From contig NC_133657.1 of the NCBI RefSeq assembly GCF_009905375.1, positions 3,224,001-3,288,000 on the forward strand: a stretch of 64,000 bases of DNA. The letters are read 5' to 3'. Of the stretch, positions 35,565 through 49,860 are shown piece by piece. The stretch is from Apium graveolens (Eukaryota; Streptophyta; Magnoliopsida; Apiales; Apiaceae). Position 1 is the stretch's first letter, and each line of letters begins with the position of its first letter. The position numbers and the translations under genes are program-made. The notes beneath the pieces are model-generated. The model saw only the letters and a list, made by a program, of their open reading frames with translations. It was not told where the DNA came from and did no database searches.

Positions 35565-36440
35565 TTCAAGAGAGAACTTTCTTATAAAGAGAACCGTACA
35601 AAACTCTTGATTCCATTATAGAATTTTATCAAATTTGTTATTAATGTAGAATAATAATTATATTTAAATATAATAAAAAATTTAACAACTGAAATTTTAA
35701 AAAATATATTTTTTAAATTTGATTCTACTATGAAATAATTTTTGATAAATATGAGTTTACTGTGATTCCACTACAGAACCACTTTAAACTATTTCATCAA
35801 ATTTTAATGATTTTTTAAAGAAAAAAATTGTGCAACTTCGTTTTTAATTTGGTAATTAAAATTTGTAACTATATATGATGAAAAATGAAATAAATTATAT
35901 ATTTATACTTTATTATATAATGGTTCTCTACGGACCTTCTAAGTGAGCCCTTCATGAATTGCCACACATATATATATATATATGATAGCGTATATATAGC
36001 ATTTTATGAATAATTCTCTTATATAGAGAATTGTGTAGAATCATTATTTAAAAAATATAAAATTTATAATTTATTTCATTTTTCATCATATATAGTTACA
36101 AATTTCAGTTACCAAGTTAAAAATCAAATTTACTCAATTGTTTTATTTAATTTTTTTGAAATTAATGAATTTTTTTTAATTGGTTCTATAATAGAATCAT
36201 AATAAAATCACACTTATCAAAAATTATTCCACTATAGAATAAAATTTAAAATCAATTATGTTTTCAAATTTTTAATTGTTAATTCTTTTTTTATTATAAT
36301 CAAATATAATTATTATTCTAGATTAGCATCGAATTTTATATTTTTTGAAATAAAATTTTACAATTTATGATAAGATTCTATAACAGAATCAATGATTCTC
36401 CACGATTTTTCATATAAAATGGTTCCCTATAGAGTAAAGG
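35565..36440. repeat. Two MITE copies in inverted orientation
   Basis: 35565-35955 and 36010-36440 are reverse complements of one another over most of their length, separated by about 50 bases holding an AT dinucleotide run. For example TAACTATATATGATGAAAAA (35870) answers TTTTTCATCATATATAGTTA (about 36078), and GATTCTACTATGAAATAATT answers AATTATTCCACTATAGAAT. Each unit ends near GGTTCTCTA / TAAAGAGAACC-like termini. The pair could fold into a hairpin of several hundred bases. It ends about 240 bases upstream of the GTE4 TATA box. Confidence 0.8.
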
Positions 36441-36683
36441 CATGTATATATAAAGCGAGACTTGAATCTAAGAATTATCATATTCAAATTCGATTTGATA
36501 GCTTTTTATGACATATTTCATTCGAATAAAAAGTACTAAAATCCCCAAAAACAAGTCATCAAGTAGTATCTATAAATACTTGTGACTTATCTGGAAGACA
36601 GAACACAAAGAACTCACCAAGATAAACTTCGTGTAAAAACCGACCGCCTTAAAATCACAAGGCGCGTACGATCCCAATCTCTC

Positions 36684-36691
36684 TATAAATA
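36684..36691 (+). promoter_or_regulatory. TATA box of the GTE4-type gene
   Basis: TATAAATA followed by a pyrimidine-rich likely start region (about 36715). A GT at 36769 after TTTACCAG could be the donor of a leader intron ending at CTAG 36945-36948, which is not certain because the acceptor lacks a pyrimidine tract. Confidence 0.55.
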
Positions 36692-36980
36692 AGTCTCTTT
36701 TCCCCCAAAAATATCCACAACTTCGGATCTGCTTCGCTCTCCCCCAATCCCAAACCCTAATTTACCAGGTTTGTTTTTTCTATAAACCCTAATTCTATTC
36801 CAATTAATCCTCTTTATCATGTAAAGTTCACATCTTTATATTCTTAAACACATCTTTATCATACCTTTTTGTGTGATTCGTGTTTAATTTTGTTATTGAT
36901 AATAAAGACCTAGTTTTTTGATAGTTTAATTTATTGGGGGAAATCTAGGGTTTTTTTTGTTGGGTTTTGTGTATGTATGT

Positions 36981-39344
36981 ATGGCTACGAGTGAATTTCA
37001 AGAAAAGAAAAGGTGGGGTGATTTGAGTAAGGTGTATACGCGGAAGAAACGTAATAAGCGTCTCAAGAATTGCGATACGGGTGAGGCTGAGGCTGATACT
37101 TCCTCTGCCACACCCGTAAACGAGGCGGTTTCTACTGAGACTGTTACTGATATTACTAATAATCAAGAGAGGGGTGGGTTTGAGAAGGGTGGTGATAGCG
37201 TGAGTTTGCGGTTGGACTTGGTTGATAAGGATGGTGATTTGGCGCGGAAGAATTTGTTGAATGTGGTGTCGGATGAGGATCAGGTGCAAGAGGGGGGTGA
37301 TTTGACGAATAAGGTGCGGGAAGTGGTGAATGGGAATACGGTGATTAATCCTGTTGTAGTTAGGGTTGATGATCGGGTTAGGATTAATTTTGCAGCGGCT
37401 AATTCGAGAGATGAGATTTGGGAGTTAAGGAGGAAGTTACTTGATGAGCTTGATCAAGTTAGGGCTATGTCTAAACAGCTTGAAGCTAAACAGGTTGAAC
37501 TAAGTGGTGTTTATTCTAATACTGCTACTACTGTTGCTGCTGCTGCTGCCTATAGTCTGTCTCAGCATTCGGAGAACAATGAGAAGAGGGAATTTGTTAA
37601 GGCAAATCCTGAGGTGGCTTCGGTGCGTAACCTTAAGTTTAAGCCTTTTCGTGCTGCAAGTCTGTCAGGAATGGAGAATAATGGTTTTGCTTCAGTAAGG
37701 GAGAATGACAGTTTGATGGGTGGAAGTCAGTTGATGAGAGTGAATTCTGAGTTGGATTCTGTTGTGACTGTTCAAGAATATAGGCCTTTCCGGCAATTAA
37801 ATATATCTGTGCCGGAGAACAATAATCATAGTCACGGTTTCATTGAATATGAGAAAGAGAAAAGGACTCCAAAAGCTAATCGGTATTATCGGAACTCCGA
37901 TTTTCTCCTTGCTAAGGATAGATTGCCTCCTGAAACGAACAAAAAAGCGAAATCCAGTGGTCGTAGAAAACATGGCCAACTGGACTATGCATCCAGTATA
38001 GATAGATTTTGGAATCAAGCTTTTAAGAATTGCAGCAATTTGCTCCAGAGGTTGATGAAGCACAAACATGGTTGGGTTTTTAATGAACCTGTCAATGCCA
38101 GGTTGCTTAATCTACATGATTATCATGATATTATCAAAAATCCAATGGATTTGGGGACTATTAAGAGTAGGCTAGCACACTACTTATACAAGTCCCCCAG
38201 GGATTTTGCTGAAGATGTAAGGCTCACCTTTCGTAATGCCAAGACATATAATCCCGTGGGGCATGATGTTCACATTATGGCGGACCAATTATTGGCAATT
38301 TTTGAAGAAAGATGGGCTGTTATAGAGAACAAGTATAATCCTGAGATGATCTATGACATGAGTCAATATGGTGGACTGCCAACTCCAATGTCAAGGAAGG
38401 TAGTCCAAACTCCTCGCCCCGTACCTATCTTACCAGCAAGGCATTTGGATAGATCCGAGTACATGGCAGAACCTGTTGAATTTAGACCAAAGCCATTTGT
38501 TCTTCCTGCCGCTAGGACCCCTGTTCCCAAGAAGCCTAAAGCGAAGGATCTGAATAAGAGGAACATGACGTTTGACGAGAAGAGGAAACTTAGCGTAAAC
38601 CTTGAAAGCCTACCCGTGGAGAAGCTTGAAAGCGTTGTTCTAATAATTCAGAAGAGAAATTCTGTACTCAAACAACAGGATGATGAAATTGAATTAGATA
38701 TTGACAGTTTTGATGCAGAAACGCTTTGGGAACTTGATAGGTTTGTTACAAATTACAAGAAGAGTTTGAGCAAGTACAAGAGAAGAGCCGAACTTGCTCA
38801 AGCAAGAGCACAGGCTCAAAAAAGTATTCATGCGCCTGTAAGTGCTTTGACTATTAACTCCTGGATTTTATTTATATAAGCCAGATTATATCATAGATTT
38901 ATGTTCTGTTTTAAAATTAATCATTGCAGAAGCTAGACCCTGCCTATACAGTAGCGGCTGAAGAAAGTAAAACAGGTGACATATTAAAACTGTTGTAGGT
39001 TGTCTGCAAGCCAGAAATGCACTGTAGACTTGTTAACATATTTCTTTCCTTCAATTGGTTTTGTTAAGCAGGTGAAAACAGAGTTGCTACCAAATCTCTC
39101 GTTCAAGCCGAAAAGCAAGGTGATGACGTCTCAAGTAGTTCTAGCAGCTCTTCTAGCGACTCTGATTCGTCATCAAGTGGTAATTATATATTCATGGTGT
39201 TAGTTCATTTTGTTTTATGGTTTGACTTGGTGGCCTTCTTGTTGTGCATTTCTTTTAATACAAACATTGGCTAATTCTCTTCACACTATTTATGCAGATT
39301 CAGACAGTGATAGTTCTTCCGCTCAAGGTTCAGATGGAGACTGA
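36981..39344 (+). CDS. GTE4: GTE4-type BET-family bromodomain protein
   Basis: Exons 36981-38837, 38930-38975, 39072-39179 and 39298-39344, all with GT-AG borders, give 685 residues. Order: an N-terminal charged region; a GTE-conserved helix at about 140-170 (INFAAANSRDEIWELRRKLL); bromodomain at about 340-450 (FWNQAFKNCSNLLQRLMKHK, conserved Asn in TYNP that binds acetyl-lysine); NET/ET domain at about 529-605 (MTFDEKRKLSVNLESLPVEK, LWELDRFVTNYKKSLSK); and a C-terminal Ser/Asp tail formed by the three small exons. The architecture and tail match Arabidopsis GTE4, a nuclear acetyl-histone reader involved in cell-cycle control. The start at 36981 is chosen because MATSEFQEKKRWGDLSKVYT is the first in-frame ATG; two other ATGs overlap it out of frame. 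Confidence 0.93.
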
Positions 39345-40344
39345 TCATCTAGGGCTAGAATGGAGTAGAATAAGGAGGGATTTCCTAGTGCCTAGCTGAC
39401 TGAAGTCATTTGTTTATGGTTCTCTCACTTGACCTTTGCCAGTTTTGTCTTTGAAGAGCATTCATTTCCATTGTATTTTGCTCATAAAGGAGTGTAAATT
39501 CTTGACGAGCTAACTGTGGTCCATCTCATGCTTGCTATTAGAAGAACAAGGACAAATAATGAAGAATTGAGCTGGAAAACTATAATGAGTCTGGTTAATC
39601 CCTTGCCATTAATGGATAACTTGGTATGAAATTGAAACTGGCCAGTTTTGAAAAAGATCAATTGCCTGTTATCGAAATTGAAATTGTATGACCATATTGT
39701 TGTTGCTTGATCAGATTGCTATTGCTGAATCAGATTGCATAAAAAGATTGCTAATAATAATCAGATTTAGATCAGACTTGCCCTTTTGTAATTGGATGTT
39801 ATAACTTGTAGCATAATTTATGCAATTTTAGTTTTAGCTTTAAACATATAATCTAAGATTTGCTTTATTTCAGTGTAGATGTGGAGTAATATAATATTTT
39901 ATTGTCTAATTGTTTTACAACCTGCATATAATTCTTTGGTTACCATTAGTCTCCTTGCAGAAAGTATCTTCCAGTTAGATGTTATTATCTCCGTCGTTTC
40001 TTCTTTACATTTCTTTTTCACTGCACGGCATTCATGTTAAAGTGTATATAATGTTAAAGCGTATATAAAGTATAGTTTCATAACTCATTATTAAAATTTT
40101 CTTTTTCTCAATAAAAATTTAATTGAGAATAATTTTGTTTAAAAATAATAATTTCTGAAACTATACTATATAGGAGTTTTGAAATGTGTGCCGAACCATT
40201 AAAGAATTAAGAGGGATGTAAAAAAAATTAGAGGGACATAAATGAAATTTGTTTTGATTGAAATTTGTCTAGATTTTCGCATGCATATTCATGCAATCTG
40301 ATCTGATACATGCAACTAAAAGCATGTACCTTTGTTTGTATCTA
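39345..40344. other. 3' region of the GTE4 gene and spacer
   Basis: The untranslated end of the GTE4 transcript probably extends to about 39530. The rest is AT-rich with no gene seen. Confidence 0.5.
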
Positions 40345-40699
40345 GGGTATGTTTGGTATTGCTGTTGCAGCAGCTTTTCGCTGAAAAGCAGTTAAAAAAC
40401 TGTTTGGTAAAATTTAAAAGCTGCTTTTCTGAAAAGTGCTTTTGGCTTAAAAGCTGCTGTTAGAGAAAGCAAGTCCCCCATGCTTTTAGAAAAAGCTGAT
40501 TTTCAGCTGTTACGGGAAGCAGATGCTGATTTCACCATCAAACCTTACCAAAAACATCATTATATTTAATTTTTTGCATCAAAACATATACGAATCAAAA
40601 AAATTACCAAACAGTCATCTGATTTTTACAACAGCACTTTTTGCAGCAGCACTTTTTCTAACAGCACAGCAATTTTTAACAGCAATCCCAAACAGAACC
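40345..40699. mobile_element. Tourist-like (PIF/Harbinger) MITE
   Basis: The ends GGGTATGTTTGG (40345) and CAAACAGAACC (40689-40699) form an inverted repeat that continues as TATTGCTGTT / AACAGCAATC. Flanking CTA and TTA fit a mutated 3-bp TWA target duplication. The interior is built from AAAAGCTGCTTTT-like palindromes and has no coding sequence. It lies between the convergent 3' ends of GTE4 and the malate dehydrogenase gene. Confidence 0.75.
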
Positions 40700-41058
40700 T
40701 TAGTCTCTAGCAATCAATTTTTTTTTTTACTAAATAGGAAATTACATTCAAGTTTAACATGGCAACAAACAATGTTGGACCACTCTACCAAGCCAATGAT
40801 GATGATGTGTCCCTACAAGTAAAATACAACCGAGTCAATTTAATTGTTCTTGGAGATGCCTGATGAGAGTCCCAAATCACTACAATTATTTGCAAGTTCT
40901 TTCAACTACCTTGGTATCAATGTTGCTAATGAAAAAACTTCCTTGTCCTTGAAGAGGAACATAACAAATATGGTGGGGGTTAAAACTTTGCAAAAATGGA
41001 GGTACATATAATAGTGGTGTGGTGGCATGGCAATACTCAAGATACTCGGAGAACTTAT

Positions 41059-44150
<3,092 letters not shown>

Positions 44151-44294
44151 CCCCCTTGATTTTGTATGTCCTAATTATAAAGATACCCAGAGAGAGATAC
44201 AATAGTAACCAGCGAGCGAGGGGAGTGAAGAAGAAAAAATAGAAGTTACGGGATACAGTTTAATTTTCAGAGACGGAGGATTATAGGTTTGTTC
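44151..44294 (-). promoter_or_regulatory. Proximal promoter and leader of mMDH
   Basis: The region just upstream of the mMDH start codon. TTTATAATTAGG on the minus strand near 44175 is too close to the start codon to be a convincing TATA box, so the transcription start is not assigned. It ends where repeat sequence begins. Confidence 0.4.
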
Positions 44295-45555
44295 CGACCA
44301 AAATGTCACAATTTCAATAAAAAATGCTCAAAATATTAAAATATTATTTTTAAAAGTTATAGTCCAAAATGTCATTTCAAATACTCAAAATATTAAAATA
44401 TGATTTTTAAAAATTATAATCCAAAATGTCATCTCAAAACGAGCTAACGCGTAGTGTTTAGAAAATTGGTGTAACTTTACTCTAGTTTAGACTATGTACC
44501 GTTAGTGTTGTAGGTTGTTTTTTTTTGTTTTTTTAGCCTTTTATTGTATATTATTTTGTGGCCAAAAAATACTACTTAATGTTATGTGTTTAGTAGTCAG
44601 TTTTAAATTAATATTTTAAAATTTAATAGGTACCCTAATTTAACCATTTTTAAATTTTAGGGTTCAATAACCCCCTTTTGGTTTTTAGAAATATTAAAAA
44701 AATGAATAAAATACTTATCTAATTTAACAATTTTTAACATTTTAGGGTTCATCAATCCCATTTTGGGTTTTAGAAATATTAAAAAAAAATAAATAAATTT
44801 TACATCGATTTAGAGTTTAGGGTTTAGGGTCTAAACACTAATTTAAGCTAGGGTTTAGGAGGCCCTAAACCCCATGAACCAAAAATATAAATTTTAAATT
44901 AATATTAAATTTAAAAGTATAACTTAATTTAATAATTTTTAACATTTTAGGGTTTTTTATCGTAGAGAACCCACAACCGCTACCCTTCGGGTGTGTACTG
45001 GGTAAACTCCACGGGCACATGCAATAGCATGTAAACAACGTAAATCATGATAAACTGCATTTAAGTGACATGCTTTGGCTCAGGAGGCATAATCATAAAT
45101 TCTCCTCCCCTTGTGACCAAGAGGATATTTATCCCCTCTTTAACCAACTGAGCTAACATTTGCGGGCACATTTTAGGGTTCACCAATCCTGTTTTAGGTT
45201 TTAGAAACAATTTAAATAATTGTTTAGTATTTTGGGAATTAACAATTTTTATTTGAGGTTAAAAATATATATTTTTTAAAATATATATGTGTAAAACGCT
45301 AGATGAAGTAGTGATTTGGGGCCAAAACGCTACATGATGTAACGTTTGGAACCAAAACACTACTTAAAGTCATGTTTTGTACATTAAATAAATAAGCACA
45401 ACACTACTTAAAGTCACGTTTTGTACATTAAAAAAAATTAAGCAAAACGCTACATAGTGTAGCGTTTTGGGCTTCTTGCCTAAACGCTACACAATATACT
45501 GTTTTGATGTGACATTTATGGCCATAATTTTCAGAAATGACATTTTAGACCATTT
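44295..45555. mobile_element. Candidate non-autonomous DNA transposon with palindromic repeats
   Basis: CCAAAATGTCA units at 44296-44430 face TGACATTTTAGACC at about 45537-45551 in inverted orientation. The interior has degenerate direct repeats of TTTTAGGGTTCAxxAATCC (44660, 44743, 45172) and, at 45285-45510, a cluster of AAAACGCTAC motifs in both orientations, including a perfect 11-bp stem with 3-base loop at 45444-45468. No coding sequence and no certain target duplication, so the class is open. A SINE is inserted in it. Confidence 0.45.
44955..45167 (-). mobile_element. tRNA-derived SINE, minus strand
   Basis: 213 bp flanked by exact 13-bp direct repeats ACATTTTAGGGTT at 44942-44954 and 45168-45180. 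On the minus strand the 5' end contains TTAGCTCAGTTGG, a match to the pol III A box of tRNA genes, about 30 bases downstream GGTCACAAGG in the B-box position (weak), and the 3' end GGGTTCTCTACGATAAAA closes with a short A run, as in plant SINEs. Length and duplication size are typical. Confidence 0.87.
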
Positions 45556-45654
45556 TCACCTCAAAATGATATTTAGGGCCACCACCTGGCACGAAAGGTA
45601 AGAAAAAATATGATTTTATAAATAAAAAAGAGTGGGTAAAATATAAGTATCATT

Positions 45655-45995
45655 TGTAACATTATGCACATTTTCCCTCGGAGACAATCTCCCCTCCAAA
45701 TTTGATGCTTGGAACAACTTCGAGAAGTAGTTAGTAATAACACCTTGGATATCTTCTTTATATCATTCTATTAATCATTATCATCTTTGATCCTTTTTAT
45801 CAGAAAATTATTTCTCCTGAATGATGCATACTTGTGGAAAAAATGAGTGTTATGGTATTCATCTTTTAGCCAATGGAATTTTGCTAGTTGTTTCCAGTAA
45901 CTCTTGCCTCTCCAACAAATTGAGATACTCCCACAATACTGCACTTTATTTCTGAATGCTCAGGTTATCTCTTCGACACTTAATCGATAGAGTAA
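45655..45995 (-). pseudogene. LINE ORF2 fragment (start of reverse transcriptase)
   Basis: The minus strand encodes in broken frames YWKQLAKFHWLKDEYHNTHF, FHKYASFRR, then ITNYFSKLFQASNLEG. These correspond to the segment preceding the RT core in plant L1 ORF2 (WLKEGDxNTRFFH). It starts directly where hAT transposase similarity stops (about 46005) and ends at about 45655. Confidence 0.75.
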
Positions 45996-46005
45996 ATGAT
46001 AAAAA

Positions 46006-48111
46006 AGATATTTCTTTGTTTCTACCATCACTCTAGCAAGATCACCAATATTGTTCAAATGAGCAAATCTCCAATCTTCTTTTACATTGTCAATCTAGCA
46101 ATGTCCATGCTCAATAGCAATCTTCTCCGCATAACTAAAATCATCAGGATAAAAATCAACTAATCTCATTAACTTTAATGAGTCAAATGCACCAAATGAA
46201 TTGCGTGGATCCAAGGCAGCCATACAAGTTAGCAACTCGGAGTTTACCTTATTAAAACGATCATCAAACTCTGCAAGTTGCATATCTACAACAACATTAA
46301 AACAATAAAAAGAATAATGATGTTCATACGTAATTCCTTTTTTTTGTCTTCTATTTTTTGGCTTAATGAACAGATCAGCCATATTCAACTTTTCTATGCC
46401 ACGATTGTCACAAAAAGAAAAGATCTTCTCTAAAAGATTAACACATCCATCAAGTCTAGACTTCTGCAATTACCTTTTAGTTGATTTAACTAATGAAACA
46501 GCATTCAAAAAATCTTGATCTTTTCTTTTAAAGTGCTTTTGTCAAAGATTCAGTTAGCCCAGAAATGTGCAACATCAAGTGCAAATAGAATACAAAATCA
46601 AAAGATGTAAAATATATTTGAAGACCATTTACTTGACGTCTTTGCACATCTTTTTCACCCACTTCAACGTAATTAAGAACATCCATAACATCTTCATACA
46701 AATTAACCAAACACAAAAGTGTTTTGTAATGAGAACTTCATCGTGTGTCTCCAGCTCCATTTAGAGAAGGCTCTTGATTTAATCCACGATCGGTTTCTCT
46801 TTCACCACTACCTATCTCTTTGAACAATTTCTCTCTTTGACTATCTCGAATCATACATGTTTGTTTGTAAGAACCACCAGGCACATTTATCAAGACTGAT
46901 ATCATGTCAAAGAAATCTCCAACAACAAAATATTTCTTCGCAGTAGCCACAATAACCAACTGAAATTGGTGAGCAAAATAATGTACATAATATGCCGACC
47001 TATTTTCTCTCAAGATTAAGGTTTTTAACCCATCAAACTCACCACGCATATTGCTTGCACCATCATAACCCTGTCATCTAACTCTTTTTAATGTCAAACC
47101 AAATTCACTAAGTAAAGAATCAATAGTCAACTTAAGATTCAAAAAAGATGTCTCCTTCACATGAACAAGATCAATAAATCTCTCCTTAATCAAACCACAT
47201 TTGTTCATTCTTAGAAACATCACTAGACTCATCAACTAATAAAGCAGACACATCATCACCAATTTCCATAAGAATATATTTGAGTATTTCTTGTGCAAAA
47301 CAATGACATATATCTTTTTGAATCTTTGGAGACACCATTTGATTATTTCCCGAACACTTTTTAGTATAACCTTCCGAACAATTTCACTTTGGTTTTGAGT
47401 TTATTTTACTATTTCTAGAAAATGTCCTCTATAAAGAGAGTTTTCAGACTCATCATGACTACGAAAAGCTAATGCACTATTCAACAAACATCTTGACACA
47501 TCAATTGAAGCATTTAATTGAATCTGGTATTCATTTTTCGAGATATCACTTTGCTTATGTAAAGCAACGACAATATATTGATGTTATCTCATTAGATCAT
47601 CATAATTTTTAACAGCCTTATCATGGTTACTACCAACATCTCAAATATGAGACTTAAGTCCTTCATGTAATTTATTCTAACTGCTAAAACCTTCCAGTAC
47701 GAAAGTATCACCCCCCCTTCTTTCCAACTTGATCTTTAAATAAGTAACATGGCAAGCTAAAAAGACTATCGTCTTTTACACTATACTCTAACCAATCAAA
47801 GTCTTCATACCATTTAGGACTAAAGCGTCTCAGCTTATCCCCAGCCATCTTTTGTGGATATACAAACCCTGCGGGTCTAGTAGGCCCCCTAAGTATGTAT
47901 GTTTGTATTATTTCATCTCTTTGATTAGGATGATAATCTAGAATTATTTCCCTATCACAGGGATCCGAAGGAAGTTCTTTCAAATCAATTAGTTTAGGCA
48001 TCATGGGAGTTGAACTAGATTGAGACACTTTAACATTTCCACTCGAGATAATATTAGTAGCGGTAACAATTGAGATGGCTCCAATGATTTTCTTTTAAAA
48101 TATCTTTTCAT
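46006..48111 (-). pseudogene. hAT transposase (TTF-type zinc finger, DUF4371), decayed
   Basis: Reading from a likely start at 48111 (MKRYFKRKSLEPSQ). A frame change follows; 48028-47708 carries LIDLKELPSDPCDREIILDY and the TTF-type finger region (KWYEDFDWLEYSVKDD). DUF4371-like sequence runs from about 47690 to 47000 (GYDGASNMRGEFDGL), then 46716-46095 includes the conserved ADPR-like segment FDDRFNKVNSELLTCMAALD. More than ten stops or shifts are present. The product resembles plant zinc finger MYM-type protein 1-like hAT transposases. The C-terminal dimerisation domain is missing: similarity ends at the YRL that normally precedes it, and LINE sequence follows. Confidence 0.82.
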
Positions 48112-48654
48112 TTTAAATCTGTAAATAATCATCAATATAATTCAACAATTAACATTTATTTATTATCATCAATATTCAAAAATTAAACATAAAATAAAAT
48201 AAAAAAGAATTAATCATCAATGACAATAAAACTAAATTATGTAGCACATACTAATAGAATATAGGCATACAAAGAAAGAAGAGTTAAAAACTTACAAAAT
48301 AAGGGAGTGAAAATGATATTTTGTAGACTTGGAAATGATTCTTGAAGTACTAAACAAAGAGCCAGATATGAGGGAATAGGGATGATAGGGCGCCAGATTT
48401 TTTTTCACCGAGAGGCGGTAAGTGATTGTGAGATCAGGAAGATAGAGACACACAGTAATGAATTATTGGTTTGACTTGATTTACTAATTTTTCTTTATCT
48501 ACCGTGTTCAATTATTTGGACTTGTAATGGGCTGATTTCTTTTTTTTACCCCATAGTCTTTTAGATGAATGTTACTGGGTTGGGCTGCTACTACATAGAG
48601 TGGGTTCCTATCCAAAATTTAAGTGGTTCCCAATTAAATTTATACTATATTAAT

Positions 48655-49860
48655 GCCCTAAACCCAGAACCAAGTGGTTCCTGGGCACCCTCTTAATACT
48701 ATGTCGGCCCGCCGCTGCATAAATCCATCCATTAGCAACCGCGGGTGTCTTCTTCCACCTCGTTTCTCATCAACGTACATCAAGTCATTAAAATCCCATG
48801 ACACATCATGGTAGCATTGAGTTACAAGATAAACCTTGTAAAATATCCTATGATTCCCTCCTTCCTCGCTTTGAAAGACCATAAAAACCAGTATATCTCC
48901 ACCTCCGCACTTGCTCATTCTCCACTTTAAAATCAATATAATTACATCTTTCATCAATAATTCTAATAATTTTACTATTTTTCAAAAATATCGTTAATCC
49001 TCCACTATGACATTGCATATCAATAATCTAATAATGAGACCTAATTGTCTACTTACTTCCTCTACTTTATTATTTACAACTTATATCTCTGGTGAAAATA
49101 CAAAACTATGACTTATTTGATAGGTAATTTCCTTAAGAAATAAACTATACATGGTTTGGCCAGCTCACGATAGTTCCAGGCTATCATAGTCATTGTACTA
49201 GGCAAGCCTGATCCACGGGGTCCCGCTTAAGAAAGTTTTTTGGCTCATTATTCAACTTAAGCCCATAATCTAATTTGTTTTGATTTCCAATATCATCACT
49301 TATTTTTGCATGTTAAACCCTTTCTCATTTACGATCGACAACAATTGTTTCCCCTTTTGCGTTTCCTTATTCATTATTTTCTCTCTTGTATGCAAAATAT
49401 AATTCTTCGTAACAACCCCCTAAATTCTCTCTACAATTTGAATCACCCATTCTCCTCCTAAGTTTTATCTCAGATTTTTATCTACTTCGATAAAATTCTC
49501 CTCATATCTCCACCGTGCATGGCCGCTGTTGGCTTGGCACCACCTTCGAATGTCGCTCATACACTACTTCTATCATATACATTACTTAACCATCATGCTC
49601 CTGTATTCTTATTACAAGCATTTTGACTAGGTGTTGTAACCACACACCATAAGCTTTATCAAATTCCATCTTTGGATTTGCATATACGAGTGCACAATTT
49701 CTTTTTGAATGTCCCATCATACCACAAACTTAGCAGAAAGTACTGAATCTTTCGTATTTAAAAGTAATCCAACTTCATGTTCCTCCATCTCTCTTAATCT
49801 TCATTCTTCTCTTGATAGGTATATCTATATCCATTGTCATTCTAATTCATAAACATAATT
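48655..49860 (-). pseudogene. LINE: ORF1 zinc knuckle and ORF2 endonuclease
   Basis: The minus strand near 49740 encodes FC-stop-VCGMMGHSKRNC, the CCHC knuckle of plant L1 ORF1 (DUF4283 type). ORF2 begins near 49201 with MTMIAWNYRELAKPW (usual start IAWNCRGLG.P), and the endonuclease follows in shifting frames (WRYTGFYGLSKRGRRES, CVMG.FNDLMYVDEKRGG) until about 48700. Many stops are present. It is the continuation of the ORF1 piece at 51035-51540. Confidence 0.8.

Noticed and set aside
44808..44836. TTTAGGG motifs considered as interstitial telomere repeat
   Set aside because: Only two units are present and similar TTTTAGGGTT strings are part of the local degenerate repeat.
48658..48957. 99-codon minus-strand frame considered as an independent gene
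   Set aside because: Parts match the L1 endonuclease region in this and neighbouring frames, so it is LINE debris.
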